A stretch of DNA of 64,000 bases from Piscinibacter sp. XHJ-5 (GCF_029855045.1 NZ_CP123228.1:3410001-3474000); one strand, 5' to 3'; shown: positions 8,377 through 18,289, numbered from the stretch's first letter. The notes: generated by a model from the letters alone, not told the origin. Program-made: numbers and translations.

Positions 8377-11300
8377 TCAAGCGGCCAATTGCGCCCACGC
8401 CTTTTCCAGACGCTTGACGCTCACCGGCTGTGGTGTTCGCAGCTCTTGCGCGAACAGACTGATGCGCAGCTCTTCGAGCAGCCAGCGGAATTCGTCGAGC
8501 CGCACGTCGGTCACGCCCTTGCGCTCGGCCAGCGTGCGCAGGAAGCGCTGCTCGATCGGCCGAAGCTCCGCGAGCCGCGCCGCGTCGCGGGCGGGATCGG
8601 CGCGCCACTTGTCGAGGCGCATCGTCACGCCTTTCAGGTAGCGCGGCAGGTGTGCGAGTTGCGCCCACGGCGTGTCCGTGACAAAGCGCTTGGGCACCAG
8701 GCGAGCGAGCTGCGCCTGCACGTCGTCGGCTGTTTCCTTGGCGGCGCGCGTGTCCTTGAGCTTGCGCGCGGCGGACGCGTAGTCGATGAGCACCTGCAGC
8801 GCGCTGCGTGCGACCTCGTTGGCGATGAGCGTCAGCCGGCCACGGCCTTCATCGATGCGGCGGCGGAAGCCGGCGGCATCGGTGGGCAGAGGTTCGGCGA
8901 GGAAGGCACGGTCGATCGCCAGGTCGATGATCTGCCCGCGCAGCTCGTCGCCCGTGCCCAGCGGCATGTACAGCACTGACATCTTCTGCAGGTCGGGGAT
9001 GTTCTTCTCCAGGTATTTCAACGCGTCGCGGATCTGCAGCGCGACCAGGCGGCGCAGGCCGGCGCGATGCTTCGCCGCCGCGACCTCGGGCTCATCGAAC
9101 ACCTCGATGAGGACGTGATCGCCGCGATCGATCAGCGCCGGAAAGCCCACCAAGGCCTGGTTCCCCTTGCGCACCTCCATCAGCTCAGGCAGCTCGCCGA
9201 AGGTCCAGTCGGTGTAGCGTTGGGCCGCGGGCGCCGGTGTCGCAGGAGAGGGCGACTGGGCGGGGGCCGCGCGCGCGGCAGGCGGCGTCGCCGGGGGCGC
9301 TGCGGCACTCGTCTTCAGCTTGGCGAGCGCCTGGAACGCGGAACGTGCTTCGCCGCCGAGATCCGCCTTCAGGCTGGCGAGATGACGGCCCATGCCGAGC
9401 TGCCGTCCGTGCTCGTCGACGACGCGGAAATTCATGAACAGGTGCGCCGGCACCTGCTCGAGCTTGAAGTCGCCCCGCTTGACGTCGAGCTGAGTCTTGT
9501 CGCGCACGGCCTTCAACAGCCGCTCGAGCAGGCTGCCGCCGCCGAACGAGCTGTCATCGTCGACGGCCGCCACGAAGGAATCGGCGAATTCCGCGATCGG
9601 CATCAGCCGCGAGCGTGGCCGCTGATGCAGGCTCTTCACGAGCGCCGTCACCTTGTCCTTCAGCATGCCCGGCACCAGCCACTCGCAACGCTCCTCGCTC
9701 ACCTGGTTCAGCGCGTAGATCGGCACGGTGACGGTGACGCCGTCCTTGACATCGCCGGGCTCGTGCAGGTACGAGGCGGTGCAGTCGACGCCGCCCAGAC
9801 GCAGCGTCTTCGGGAAAGCGGCGGTGGTGATGCCGGCCGCCTCGTGGCGCATCAGCTCTTCGCGCGTGAGCCACAGCAGCTTCGGCTGGCGGTGCGATTC
9901 TTCACGGTACCAGCGCTCGAAGCTCGCGCCGCTGGTCACCTCGGCCGGGATCTGCGCGTCGTAGAAGGCGTAGATGAGCTCGTCGTCGACAAGCACGTCC
10001 TGGCGACGCGACTTGTGCTCCAGCTCCTGCACCTGCGCAATCAGCTTGCGGTTGGCGCCCAGGAACGGCAGTCGGGTGTCCCACTCCTCGCCGACCAGGG
10101 CTTCGCGGATGAAGATCTCGCGCGCTGCCGCGGTGTCCACCTTCGCGTAGTTCACCCGCCGGTTGCTGTAGATGACGATGCCATACAGCGTTGCGCGCTC
10201 GAGCGCGATGACCTCGGCCGCCTTCTTTTCCCAGTGCGGGTCCAGCAGCTGCGTCTTCAGCAGATGGCCGGCAATGCCCGGGATCCACTGCGGCTCGATC
10301 GCCGCAATGCCGCGTCCGAACAGCCGTGTCGTCTCGACCAGCTCGGCCACCATGATCCAGCGTCCGGGCTTCTTCGACAGGTTGGCGCCCGGGTGGCGAT
10401 AGAACTTGATGCCGCGCGCCCCAAGGTACCACTCGTCCTCGTCGCTCCTCAGGCCGATGTTGCCCAGCAGCCCGGCGAGCAGCGACAGATGGATCTGGTC
10501 GTAGGTGGCCGCGGTGGTGTTGAGCCGCCAACCATGCTCGGCGACCACGGTGTGCAGCTGCGAATGGATGTCGCGCCATTCGCGCACTCGGCGCGGCGAG
10601 ATGAAGTTGTCGCGCAACAGCTGTTCCTGCTTGCGGTGCGACAGCTTGTGCTCGCCGGTGCCGCCGCGCGCTTCCTCCAGCCACTTCCACAACTTCAGGT
10701 CGCCGCTGAACTCGGACTTCTCGTCGTCGAACTTCCTGTGCGCCTGGTCGGCTGCTTGCTGCTGCTCCAGTGGGCGGTCGCGCACGTCTTGAACGCTGAT
10801 CGCGGCGGCGATCACCAGCACCTCGCTCAGCGCATGACGGTCGCGTGCCTCGATGATCATGCGGCCCACACGCGGGTCCAGCGGCAGCTTCGCCAGCTCG
10901 CGGCCCACAGCCGTGAGTTCGTTCTGCTCGTCCACGGCGCCCAGTTCGGCGAGGAGCTGGTAGCCGTCGGCGATGGCGCGCCGCGGCGGCGGCTCGAGAA
11001 AGGGAAAGTCCTCGACCAGGCCCAGGCCGAGCGCCTTCATCCGAAGGATCACGCCGGCCAGCGAAGAGCGCAGGATTTCCGGGTCGGTGAATCGCGGACG
11101 CCCGGCAAAGTCCTTCTCGTCGTAAAGCCGGATGCAGATCCCGTTGCTGACTCGCCCACAGCGGCCGGCGCGCTGGTTGGCCGCGGCCTGGCTCACGGCC
11201 TCGACCTGCAGCTGCTCGACCTTGTTGCGGTAGCTGTAGCGCTTGACGCGTGCGGTGCCCGCATCGACGACGTAGCGGATGCCCGGCACGGTGAGCGAGG

Positions 11301-12216
11301 TTTCGGCAACGTTCGTGGCGAGCACGATGCGCCGCGCGCCGTGCGGCTCGAACACGCGGTCCTGCTCCTGCTGCGACAGTCGCGCGAACAGCGGCAGGAT
11401 TTCGACGCCGGGCGGATGGTGCCGGCGCAGGTGCTCGGCGGCTTCCCGGATCTCCCGCTCGCCGGGCAGGAAGACCAGCGCATCGCCGCTGCCTTCACGC
11501 CACAACTCGTCGATCGCATCGCCGATCGCGTCGTTGAGGCCGAATTCGCGGCTCTCCTCGAACGGCCGCCACCGCTGCTCGACCGGATACAGCCGGCCCG
11601 AGACGTGAATGACGGGCGCGGGACCGTGGCGCGACGCGAAGTGCTGGGCGAAGCGGTCGGCGTCGATCGTGGCCGATGTGACGATGACTTTCAGGTCGGG
11701 CCGGCGCGGCAGGATCTGGCGAAGGTAGCCGAGCAGGAAATCGATGTTGAGGCTGCGCTCGTGGGCCTCGTCGATGATCAGCGTGTCGTACGCCTTCAGC
11801 AGCGGGTCGGTCTGCGTCTCGGCGAGCAGGATGCCGTCGGTCATCAGCTTCACGCTGGCACCGGCGGCCAGCCGGTCCTGGAAGCGCACCTTGAAGCCGA
11901 CGACCTCGCCGAGCGGCGAGTCCAGCTCCTGCGCGATGCGCTTGGCCACGCTCGACGCGGCGATGCGCCGCGGCTGCGTGTGCCCGACGAGTCCGGCGCC
12001 GCCGGCGCCCCGGCCGCGTCCCATGGCCAGCACGAGCTTGGGCAACTGCGTCGTCTTGCCCGACCCGGTCTCTCCCGACACGATGACCACCTGGTGGTCC
12101 GCGATGGCACGCGCGATCTCGTCGCGTCGGGCGCAGACCGGAAGCGACTCGGGGAACGTGATCGGCGGGACGGGGTTCGCGACCGGCGCGGTGCGGCCGC
12201 GTGGTGAAGAGGACAT
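8377..12216 (-). CDS. hrpA: ATP-dependent RNA helicase HrpA (DEAH box)
   Basis: A 1279-residue DEAH-box helicase, close to the 1300 residues of E. coli HrpA. Walker A GETGSGKT lies at 48-55, DEAH at 149-152 and the SAT motif in VTSATIDADRF near 182, followed by the QRAGRCGR motif VI, helicase-associated and OB domains and the long DUF3418 C-terminus typical of HrpA. An Ala/Pro/Ser-rich linker near residues 965-1000 splits the C-terminal half. ATG 12216 was taken over a TTG five codons upstream. It diverges from argA across about 50 nt, so the two promoters must overlap. In E. coli HrpA acts on mRNA and on stalled ribosomes. Confidence 0.96.
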   Translation of the reverse strand: MSSSPRGRTAPVANPVPPITFPESLPVCARRDEIARAIADHQVVIVSGETGSGKTTQLPKLVLAMGRGRGAGGAGLVGHTQPRRIAASSVAKRIAQELDSPLGEVVGFKVRFQDRLAAGASVKLMTDGILLAETQTDPLLKAYDTLIIDEAHERSLNIDFLLGYLRQILPRRPDLKVIVTSATIDADRFAQHFASRHGPAPVIHVSGRLYPVEQRWRPFEESREFGLNDAIGDAIDELWREGSGDALVFLPGEREIREAAEHLRRHHPPGVEILPLFARLSQQEQDRVFEPHGARRIVLATNVAETSLTVPGIRYVVDAGTARVKRYSYRNKVEQLQVEAVSQAAANQRAGRCGRVSNGICIRLYDEKDFAGRPRFTDPEILRSSLAGVILRMKALGLGLVEDFPFLEPPPRRAIADGYQLLAELGAVDEQNELTAVGRELAKLPLDPRVGRMIIEARDRHALSEVLVIAAAISVQDVRDRPLEQQQAADQAHRKFDDEKSEFSGDLKLWKWLEEARGGTGEHKLSHRKQEQLLRDNFISPRRVREWRDIHSQLHTVVAEHGWRLNTTAATYDQIHLSLLAGLLGNIGLRSDEDEWYLGARGIKFYRHPGANLSKKPGRWIMVAELVETTRLFGRGIAAIEPQWIPGIAGHLLKTQLLDPHWEKKAAEVIALERATLYGIVIYSNRRVNYAKVDTAAAREIFIREALVGEEWDTRLPFLGANRKLIAQVQELEHKSRRQDVLVDDELIYAFYDAQIPAEVTSGASFERWYREESHRQPKLLWLTREELMRHEAAGITTAAFPKTLRLGGVDCTASYLHEPGDVKDGVTVTVPIYALNQVSEERCEWLVPGMLKDKVTALVKSLHQRPRSRLMPIAEFADSFVAAVDDDSSFGGGSLLERLLKAVRDKTQLDVKRGDFKLEQVPAHLFMNFRVVDEHGRQLGMGRHLASLKADLGGEARSAFQALAKLKTSAAAPPATPPAARAAPAQSPSPATPAPAAQRYTDWTFGELPELMEVRKGNQALVGFPALIDRGDHVLIEVFDEPEVAAAKHRAGLRRLVALQIRDALKYLEKNIPDLQKMSVLYMPLGTGDELRGQIIDLAIDRAFLAEPLPTDAAGFRRRIDEGRGRLTLIANEVARSALQVLIDYASAARKLKDTRAAKETADDVQAQLARLVPKRFVTDTPWAQLAHLPRYLKGVTMRLDKWRADPARDAARLAELRPIEQRFLRTLAERKGVTDVRLDEFRWLLEELRISLFAQELRTPQPVSVKRLEKAWAQLAA

Positions 12217-12267
12217 CGGGCCTTCGTGCAAAAATCGTTGATTATTTCAAAGCGATCAAGCGCTGCG

Positions 12268-13608
12268 ATGAGCCTTGTCTTTCCTCACACCTTCGTGCCG
12301 TGGTTCCGGTCGGTGGCGCCGTACATCCACGCGCACCGCGGCAAGACCTTCGTCGTCGCCATCGCGGGCGAGCTCATCGCCGCCGGCAAGCTGAACACCT
12401 TCGCGCAAGACCTCGCGCTGATCCATGCCATGGGCATCAAGGTCGTGCTGGTGCACGGCTTTCGCCCGCAGGTGGAGGAGCAGCTCCATGCCAAGGGCCA
12501 CACATCGCGCTTCAGCCACGGCATGCGCATCACCGATGCGGTGGCGCTCGATTGCGCGCAAGAGGCCGCCGGCCAGCTTCGATATGAGATCGAAGCAGCG
12601 TTCTCGCAAGGCCTGCCCAACACGCCCATGGCCGGCAGCCAGATCCGCGTCGTCTCGGGCAACTTCATCACCGCGCGGCCGGTGGGCATCGTCGACGGCG
12701 TCGATTTCCAGCACACCGGCCTGGTGCGCAAGATCGACGCCAGCGGCATCCGCCGCGCGGTGGAGTTCGGCGCCCTGGTCATGCTCTCGCCGTTCGGCTT
12801 CTCACCCACGGGCGAGGCCTTCAACCTCAGCATGGAAGACGTGGCGGCGAGCGCCGCCATCGCGCTGCAGGCGGACAAGCTGATCTACGTCACCGAGGTC
12901 AAGGGCATTCCGCTGGACGTCAACGATCCGGCGAGCGAGATCGACACCGAGCTCGCGCTGGCCGATGCGGAAAAGCTGCTCTCCGCCTTGCCCAACCCCA
13001 CCCAGCCGACCGACACCGCCTTCTACCTGCAGCACGCGGTGAAGGCTTGCAAAAGCGGCGTCGACCGCGTGCACATCGTGCCGTTCTCGGTCGACGGCTC
13101 CGTCCTCATGGAGTCGTTCACCCACGATGGCGTCGGCACGATGATCGTCGACGAGAAACTCGAGAGCCTGCGCGAAGCCACGTCCGACGACGTGGGCGGC
13201 GTGCTTCAGCTCATCGAGCCCTTCGAGAAGGACGGCACGCTGGTCAAGCGCGACCGCACGGAGATCGAGCGCGACATCGGGCACTACTCGGTCATCGAGC
13301 ACGACGGCGTGATCTTCGGCTGTGCGGCGCTCTATCCCTACCCGGAAGCGCGCACCGCGGAGATGGCCGCGCTCACCGTGTCGCCGCACGTGCAAGGTCA
13401 GGGCGACGGCGAGCGCATCCTCAAGCGGATCGAGCAGCGGGCGAAATCGCAGGGGCTGGACAGCATCTTCGTGCTGACCACGCGCACCATGCACTGGTTC
13501 ATCAAACGCGGCTTTGCGCAGGTCGATGCCGAATGGCTGCCCGAGGCCCGCAAGCGCAAGTACAACTGGGACCGGCGCTCGCAGGTCCTCGTGAAGAAAC
13601 TGGCCTGA
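12268..13608 (+). CDS. argA: Amino-acid N-acetyltransferase (N-acetylglutamate synthase)
   Basis: 446 residues from ATG 12268. The N-terminal two thirds is an amino-acid-kinase-like fold (FVVAIAGELIAAG, VLVHGFRPQVEEQL, and an acidic regulatory site), which in ArgA binds arginine for feedback inhibition. The C-terminal 150 residues are a GNAT acetyltransferase with the acetyl-CoA loop VSPHVQGQGDGERIL and the family ending NYNWDRRSQVLVKKL. It makes N-acetylglutamate, the first step of arginine synthesis. An in-frame GTG at 12226 would add 14 residues not seen in the family, so the ATG is preferred. yggX follows after 21 nt and may be co-transcribed. Confidence 0.95.
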   Translation: MSLVFPHTFVPWFRSVAPYIHAHRGKTFVVAIAGELIAAGKLNTFAQDLALIHAMGIKVVLVHGFRPQVEEQLHAKGHTSRFSHGMRITDAVALDCAQEAAGQLRYEIEAAFSQGLPNTPMAGSQIRVVSGNFITARPVGIVDGVDFQHTGLVRKIDASGIRRAVEFGALVMLSPFGFSPTGEAFNLSMEDVAASAAIALQADKLIYVTEVKGIPLDVNDPASEIDTELALADAEKLLSALPNPTQPTDTAFYLQHAVKACKSGVDRVHIVPFSVDGSVLMESFTHDGVGTMIVDEKLESLREATSDDVGGVLQLIEPFEKDGTLVKRDRTEIERDIGHYSVIEHDGVIFGCAALYPYPEARTAEMAALTVSPHVQGQGDGERILKRIEQRAKSQGLDSIFVLTTRTMHWFIKRGFAQVDAEWLPEARKRKYNWDRRSQVLVKKLA

Positions 13609-13629
13609 CACCATCGAAAAGGAGTACCC

Positions 13630-13905
13630 ATGGCCCGCACCGTTCAATGCGTGTATCTCAAGAAGGAAGGCGAAGGCCTGGATTTCGCGCCGTATCCCGG
13701 CGAACTCGGAAAACGGATCTACAACGAGGTGAGCAAGGAAGCCTGGCAGCTCTGGATGAAGCACCAGACCATGCTGGTGAATGAGAACCGGCTGAACCTT
13801 GCCGACCAACGTGCCCGCCAATACCTGGCGCGCCAGATGGAGCGGTTCTTCTTCGGCGAAGGCGCGGAGCAGCCAGCCGGATACGTGCCGCCGAGCGGTT
13901 CCTGA
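13630..13905 (+). CDS. yggX: Fe(2+)-trafficking / oxidative damage protection protein YggX
   Basis: A 91-residue member of the YggX family, which protects Fe-S enzymes and links iron to oxidative defence. It shows the family start [20 protein letters not shown] with the conserved Cys, then [29 protein letters not shown] and the C-terminal MERFFFGE. Length is typical (about 90). AAAAGGAG lies 7 nt before ATG 13630. It sits 21 nt behind argA on the same strand. Confidence 0.96.
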   Translation: MARTVQCVYLKKEGEGLDFAPYPGELGKRIYNEVSKEAWQLWMKHQTMLVNENRLNLADQRARQYLARQMERFFFGEGAEQPAGYVPPSGS

Positions 13906-14052
13906 CATATATCGGCGATCCGACCGGACGAGTATCTCTGGCCGCCTTCTCATGGTTTTTGCGGAGATTCCGGCCAGAGGATTCATTCCCGATCCCTTTT
14001 AGAATGCCGCCCATCGCCAGGGGTCCGGGCGCTCAGGAAAGGGGAAATCGAC

Positions 14053-14361
14053 ATGGCCTCGCTTCAGGATTTACTCGATCGCAAAGCCGCACTCGAAAAG
14101 GAAATCGAGGCCACACGCAAACAGGAAAGGGCCGATGCGATCGCGCAGGTCAGGTCCTTGATGTCCCAGTATGGTTTGAGCTTGTCGGATCTGAACAGCA
14201 AGGGCGCTGCCAAACCGCCTGCCGGGCAAGGTGGAAAAGTGGCGGTCAAGTACCGCAACGCCGCCACCGGCGATACCTGGAGCGGTCGAGGCCTGCAGCC
14301 CAAGTGGCTCAAGGCCGCCCTGGCCGCCGGACGCAAGATCGAAGAATTCGCCGTCAAGTGA
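14053..14361 (+). CDS. H-NS histone-like nucleoid protein
   Basis: A 102-residue xenogeneic-silencer-type protein. The N-terminal half (LQDLLDRKAALEKEIEATRK) is a coiled-coil oligomerisation segment. The C-terminus has the Burkholderia-type H-NS DNA-binding motif, YRNAATGDTWSGRGLQPKWL, close to the family's YRDPxTGxTWSGRGRxPxWL. A Pro/Gly linker joins the halves. ATG 14053 has an AGGAAAGGGGAAA ribosome site. A TTTTAGAAT box at 13997-14005 could be its -10. The gene is monocistronic and ends at a strong terminator. It would bind AT-rich, often foreign, DNA and repress transcription. Confidence 0.94.
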   Translation: MASLQDLLDRKAALEKEIEATRKQERADAIAQVRSLMSQYGLSLSDLNSKGAAKPPAGQGGKVAVKYRNAATGDTWSGRGLQPKWLKAALAAGRKIEEFAVK

Positions 14362-14387
14362 TGGTGTCCATGACGTGAGCCCCGAAT

Positions 14388-14413
14388 GAAAAGCCGCCTG
14401 CTGGCGGCTTTGT
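14388..14413 (+). terminator. Rho-independent terminator after the H-NS gene
   Basis: AAAGCCGCC and GGCGGCTTT form a 9-bp stem around TGCT. The T-run within the right arm continues as TTTGTCATTT. It lies 27 nt past the stop codon. Confidence 0.85.
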
Positions 14414-14540
14414 CATTTGGAAGTCCCGAATCCGTCGGAGGTGGCGACGCACACCCCCGAAGCACGGGGGTCGGGGCCGAGGTGTCTCGGCAAAACCAGG
14501 ACCGCGCGTTACATTTCGAAGCCAAATTGAATACCCACCC

Positions 14541-17500
14541 GTGCCTGCTCTGCGCCTAGCCCAATCCTGGCTGCCGGTCGCACTGCCTGCCGCCACCTTG
14601 ACGTGGTGTGCTCGCGTGCTGGCCGTCGCTTTGGCGTATTACGTTTTCGGGCGTCTGAGCCTCGCCATTCCGCCGTTGGCTCTGCATGTCAGCCTGGTAT
14701 GGCTGCCAGCCGGTGTCGCGGTCGCCGGTCTCCTGCGCTGGGGGCTCGGCATGTGGCCGGGGGTCGCCGTCGCCGGGTACCTGTTGGCGGCCTCGGCCGG
14801 CGTTCCGGCGGGGGTGGCAGCCGCGTTGGCCGCCGGCAAGACCGCGGGCCCGCTGGTTGCGGCCTGGAGCCTCAACCGCCTCGGCTTGCATCACGCCCTC
14901 GACCGGCGGCAGGATCTCTGGCGCTACGTCGTCCTCGGGGCAGCGGCAGGTCCGCTCCTCAGTGCCAGCAACGGCGTGTTCTGGCTGAACCTCGCCGGGC
15001 TCGTTTCGGCTGTCGACGTGCCGACGGCCTGGCTGCACTGGTGGCTCGGCGATGCCGTCGGCGCGATGCTGCTCGGCATCCCCCTGCTGACGGCCTCGCG
15101 GGCAACGCTGCACAGGGCGTTCGGTGAGTGGCGGTGGATCCCGACCACCCTGCTCTCCACGAGCACGGTCGCTGCCGGCCTGCTGGCCTTTTCGCCGAAC
15201 GCGTCGGCCGACGGCTTGTCGCCCCTGATGTTCGTGCCGCACCTGCTGATGTGCTGGCTCGCTGTGCGCAGCGGGATCTTCGCTGCCTCCCTGCCCATCC
15301 TGGTGCTGACCGGCGCCGCGGCCTATGCCACGGCCAGCGGGCTCGGTCCGTTCTATCAAGGCCAGGTCGCGCACAGCCTCGCGCTGCTGTGGGGATACGC
15401 CGGCACGCTGTTGGCCACGCCGTTGCTGCTCACGGCGCTCGTCGGCGAGCTGCGGGCCAACGACGAGCGATGGCAGCTCGCGCTGGCCAGCTCGAACATC
15501 GGCGTGGCGGAGTGGAACCTGGCCACCGACGAGTTCACGCTTTCGCAGCGCTGGCTCAAGATGCTGGGGCACACCACCCAGTCGTTCGGCGCCACCTTCG
15601 ACGCCGCCTGGGCGCACACCCACGAGGAAGACCAGGCGTCCTTGCGCGACGCGCTGGCCAGCTTGCGCGAGACGGACTGCGAAAGCGCCCGCGCGGAGTT
15701 CCGCATGCAGCGCAAGGACGGCGCGTGGAAGTGGCTGGAGGGGCATGCGGTCGTTGCCGAGCGCGCGAGCAACGGCGAGCCGCGCCGCATCATCCTCACG
15801 GCGCGCGACATCGCCGAGCAGCGGGTCGCGGAGGAGCGTTATCAGCTTTCGGCAAAGCTCTTCCAGCATCTGCATGAAGGGCTGCTGATCACCGACGCGA
15901 ACCATCGCGTGCTCGACGCCAATCCCACGTACTCGGCGATCACCGGGTACGCGCGCGAAGAGATGCTCGGCACACTCCCGTCGATGATGCGCCCGGCCCC
16001 GACCGGCTCCGCCGCCGAGCGACAGCAGAACGCCGTGCGCGAGAGCCTGCGGCTCAGCGGCAGCTGGCGCGGCGAGATCGTTGATCGGCGCCGCAACGGC
16101 GATGCCTGCAGCCTGCAGGTGACCATCTCGGCGGTGCAGTCCGGCAGTGGCCAGATCCGCTTCTATGCGTGGGCCCTGTCGGACATCACCCAGGCGCAGG
16201 CCCAGCGTGCCCAGCTCGAGCGCCAGGCGCACACCGACGAGTTGACCGGCCTGCCCAACCGGGCGCGTCTGGCGCAGCTGCTGCGCGACGCGATGCGTGC
16301 CAGCGAGCGCGAAGGCTTCCTGCTGACCATCTGCTACCTCGACCTCGATCACTTCAAGCCGGTCAACGATCGCTTCGGTCATGAAGCGGGCGATCGTCTG
16401 CTGGTCGACCTGGCCGAGCGCCTGCGCCGCTCGCTGCGCCACTGGGCCAGCGGCGATGACGCCGTGGCGAGACTCGGCGGCGACGAATTCGTGCTGCTGC
16501 TGCGCACGGCCACGCTCGAGGAAGGCCGGCATGCGGTAGAGCGTCTCATGCGCAATGTCTCCATGCCCTATGGCCTGGGGGTCGGCGCGGGTCCCGTGTC
16601 CGTCACAGCCAGCATCGGCGCCACCGTGTATCCGATCGACAAGGCCGACGCCGACACGCTGCTTCGCCATGCCGATCACGCGATGTACGGCGCCAAGCAG
16701 GCCGGCCGCAACGGCTATCTGTTCTTCGACGCCGAGCACGACCGGCGCACCGAGCAGCACTTCGAGGCGGTCGGTCGCGTGCAGGACGCGCTGGACGCGG
16801 GCCAGTTCGCTCTCTACTACCAGCCCAAGGTCGACATGCGCCAGGGCAAGGTCCTCGGCGTGGAGGCGTTGCTGCGCTGGAAGCACCCGCAGCACGGCGT
16901 CATCGCGCCGGCGCAGTTCCTGCCGCTCATCGAGCACACGGCCCTGAGCGCGCGCCTGGGCGATTGGGTGCTGCAGCAAGGAATCGAGCAGCTGGCCGCC
17001 TGGCAGCGCCAGGGACTCGACATGACGGTCAGCGTCAACATCTCGGCGCGCCATCTGCAGGAGCCGCTGTTCGCCAAGCGGCTGGCCGGCCTGCTGGCGC
17101 GCCACTCCACGCCGGTCGGCCATCGCCTGGTGATCGAGGTGCTGGAGACGGCCGCCCTGGCCGACGTCGAATACACCTGCGCGCTGATGCAGGAATGTCG
17201 CGCGCTTGGCGTTCGCTTCGCTCTCGATGACTTCGGCACTGGCTACTCCACCTTCACTTATCTCAAGCGCCTGCCGCTGGACCTGTTGAAGATCGATCGC
17301 TCGTTCGTGCACAACATGCTGACCGATCGCCAGGATCTGGCGATCGTCGAAGGCGTCATCGGGTTGTCCGAGACCTTTTCATGCACGGTGGTCGCCGAGG
17401 GCGTGGAGTCGGCCGAGCAAGCCTTGCGGCTCATCGAGCTGGGATGCGATGTCGGACAGGGCAACGGCATCGCCGAGGCCATGCCGGTGGCGGATGTCTA

Positions 17501-17561
17501 CGCATGGGTGCGCAACTATCGCAACCCGTTCATCGAGCCCCGTCCCGCCGAGACCGTCTGA
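14541..17561 (+). CDS. MASE1-PAS-GGDEF-EAL cyclic-di-GMP enzyme
   Basis: 1006 residues. The first 300 are an 8-10 helix integral membrane MASE1-like sensor (LVWLPAGVAVAGLLRWGLGM is diagnostic). Two PAS domains follow (about 310-430 and 435-555), then GGDEF (GGDEF motif at 647-651) and EAL (EALLRW near 775, NISARHLQEP, DDFGTGYS near 896, LKIDRSF, VAEGVES, and Gln in GQGNGIAEAMP). Both catalytic motifs are intact, so it could make or cleave c-di-GMP. The inhibitory RxxD site before GGDEF reads SGDD, so product inhibition is probably lost. The start is GTG 14541 without a clear RBS; the next Met is inside the membrane domain. Confidence 0.93.
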   Translation: MPALRLAQSWLPVALPAATLTWCARVLAVALAYYVFGRLSLAIPPLALHVSLVWLPAGVAVAGLLRWGLGMWPGVAVAGYLLAASAGVPAGVAAALAAGKTAGPLVAAWSLNRLGLHHALDRRQDLWRYVVLGAAAGPLLSASNGVFWLNLAGLVSAVDVPTAWLHWWLGDAVGAMLLGIPLLTASRATLHRAFGEWRWIPTTLLSTSTVAAGLLAFSPNASADGLSPLMFVPHLLMCWLAVRSGIFAASLPILVLTGAAAYATASGLGPFYQGQVAHSLALLWGYAGTLLATPLLLTALVGELRANDERWQLALASSNIGVAEWNLATDEFTLSQRWLKMLGHTTQSFGATFDAAWAHTHEEDQASLRDALASLRETDCESARAEFRMQRKDGAWKWLEGHAVVAERASNGEPRRIILTARDIAEQRVAEERYQLSAKLFQHLHEGLLITDANHRVLDANPTYSAITGYAREEMLGTLPSMMRPAPTGSAAERQQNAVRESLRLSGSWRGEIVDRRRNGDACSLQVTISAVQSGSGQIRFYAWALSDITQAQAQRAQLERQAHTDELTGLPNRARLAQLLRDAMRASEREGFLLTICYLDLDHFKPVNDRFGHEAGDRLLVDLAERLRRSLRHWASGDDAVARLGGDEFVLLLRTATLEEGRHAVERLMRNVSMPYGLGVGAGPVSVTASIGATVYPIDKADADTLLRHADHAMYGAKQAGRNGYLFFDAEHDRRTEQHFEAVGRVQDALDAGQFALYYQPKVDMRQGKVLGVEALLRWKHPQHGVIAPAQFLPLIEHTALSARLGDWVLQQGIEQLAAWQRQGLDMTVSVNISARHLQEPLFAKRLAGLLARHSTPVGHRLVIEVLETAALADVEYTCALMQECRALGVRFALDDFGTGYSTFTYLKRLPLDLLKIDRSFVHNMLTDRQDLAIVEGVIGLSETFSCTVVAEGVESAEQALRLIELGCDVGQGNGIAEAMPVADVYAWVRNYRNPFIEPRPAETV

Positions 17562-17572
17562 GAGGTCCGCGT

Positions 17573-18289
17573 TCAATCGAGGTTGAAGCCGAGATCGACC
17601 ACCGCCTGCTGCGCGTGTCGCAAAGGCTGGAAGCGCCATTGCGCAACCGTGGCCACCGCGGTCTGACCCAGGCGGGGATGCGTGGCCGACACCACGCGCG
17701 GCTGCGACACGCTGCCGTCTGGCTGCACGGTCAAGCTCACCTGCACCGTTCCCTTGCGCAGGCTGCGCATCAGGCTGCCGGGGAACTCCGGATCCGTCCG
17801 GTAAACGGCAGTCAGCACCTCGTCTTCCTCGATGGCGGGGGCCGGAGCCGGCACGGAGGCCACGGGCTGGGCGACTGCTGCGAGCGTCGATGCTTGGGGC
17901 GGCGGGGGCGGTATTGCGACCGGGGGGGCCGCGGGAGCCGCGGCTCGCGTCGCGGAGGCAGCAGGCGGCGGGGGCAGCACCGACTCCGCGACCGCGCTGT
18001 CCGGGGCCTTCAGCGCCCGCTTCACGGGCGGGGCGGGGGCGGGTCGCTCGGGCACAGCGACGACGGCCTTGCGCGGCTTGTCGGAGTGGATGCGAATCCA
18101 CTGGAAGACCTTCTCGGCATCACGCTTGGCGCGCTCGCTCGGAGCGGCATCGGAGGCGCCGGACGATGCGGGCGCAGCAGTCTGGGCATGGGCGGCGCCG
18201 AAGACGGCAGCGAGTGCGACCACCACCGCAGGGCGCAGGAACTGCGGCACCCGACCGGCTCGGTGACCCCGCGGCTGGCGGTGCGACAT
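17573..18289 (-). CDS. TonB-C domain energy-transducer-like protein
   Basis: 238 residues. A basic start is followed by a hydrophobic helix (AVVVALAAVFGAAHA), which is either a signal peptide or an anchor. A long Ala/Pro-rich stretch (about 90-145) spans the periplasm, and the last 80 residues are a TonB C-terminal fold: PEFPGSLMRSLRKGTVQVSL, VQPDGSVSQPRVVSATHP, VAQWRFQPLR. ATG 18289 has GAGGGAAT 3 nt upstream. ExbB/ExbD are not adjacent, and the DxKxxEKV-like segment between helix and Pro-rich region is unusual, so it may serve another periplasmic task. The gene converges on the GGDEF-EAL gene with 11 nt between stops. Confidence 0.82.
   Translation of the reverse strand: MSHRQPRGHRAGRVPQFLRPAVVVALAAVFGAAHAQTAAPASSGASDAAPSERAKRDAEKVFQWIRIHSDKPRKAVVAVPERPAPAPPVKRALKAPDSAVAESVLPPPPAASATRAAAPAAPPVAIPPPPPQASTLAAVAQPVASVPAPAPAIEEDEVLTAVYRTDPEFPGSLMRSLRKGTVQVSLTVQPDGSVSQPRVVSATHPRLGQTAVATVAQWRFQPLRHAQQAVVDLGFNLD

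Noticed and set aside
9067..12207. 1046-codon open frame on the plus strand, antisense to hrpA
   Set aside because: GC-rich third-position effect: the translation is rich in Arg/His/Gln, has no domain, and hrpA on the other strand has all helicase motifs.
14453..14471. Short hairpin ACCCCCG/CGGGGGT before the GGDEF-EAL gene as a c-di-GMP riboswitch
   Set aside because: Only a 7-bp stem; lacks any conserved riboswitch core.
14556..17312. 918-codon frame antisense to the GGDEF-EAL gene
   Set aside because: Domainless, no RBS; the plus-strand product carries every c-di-GMP motif.
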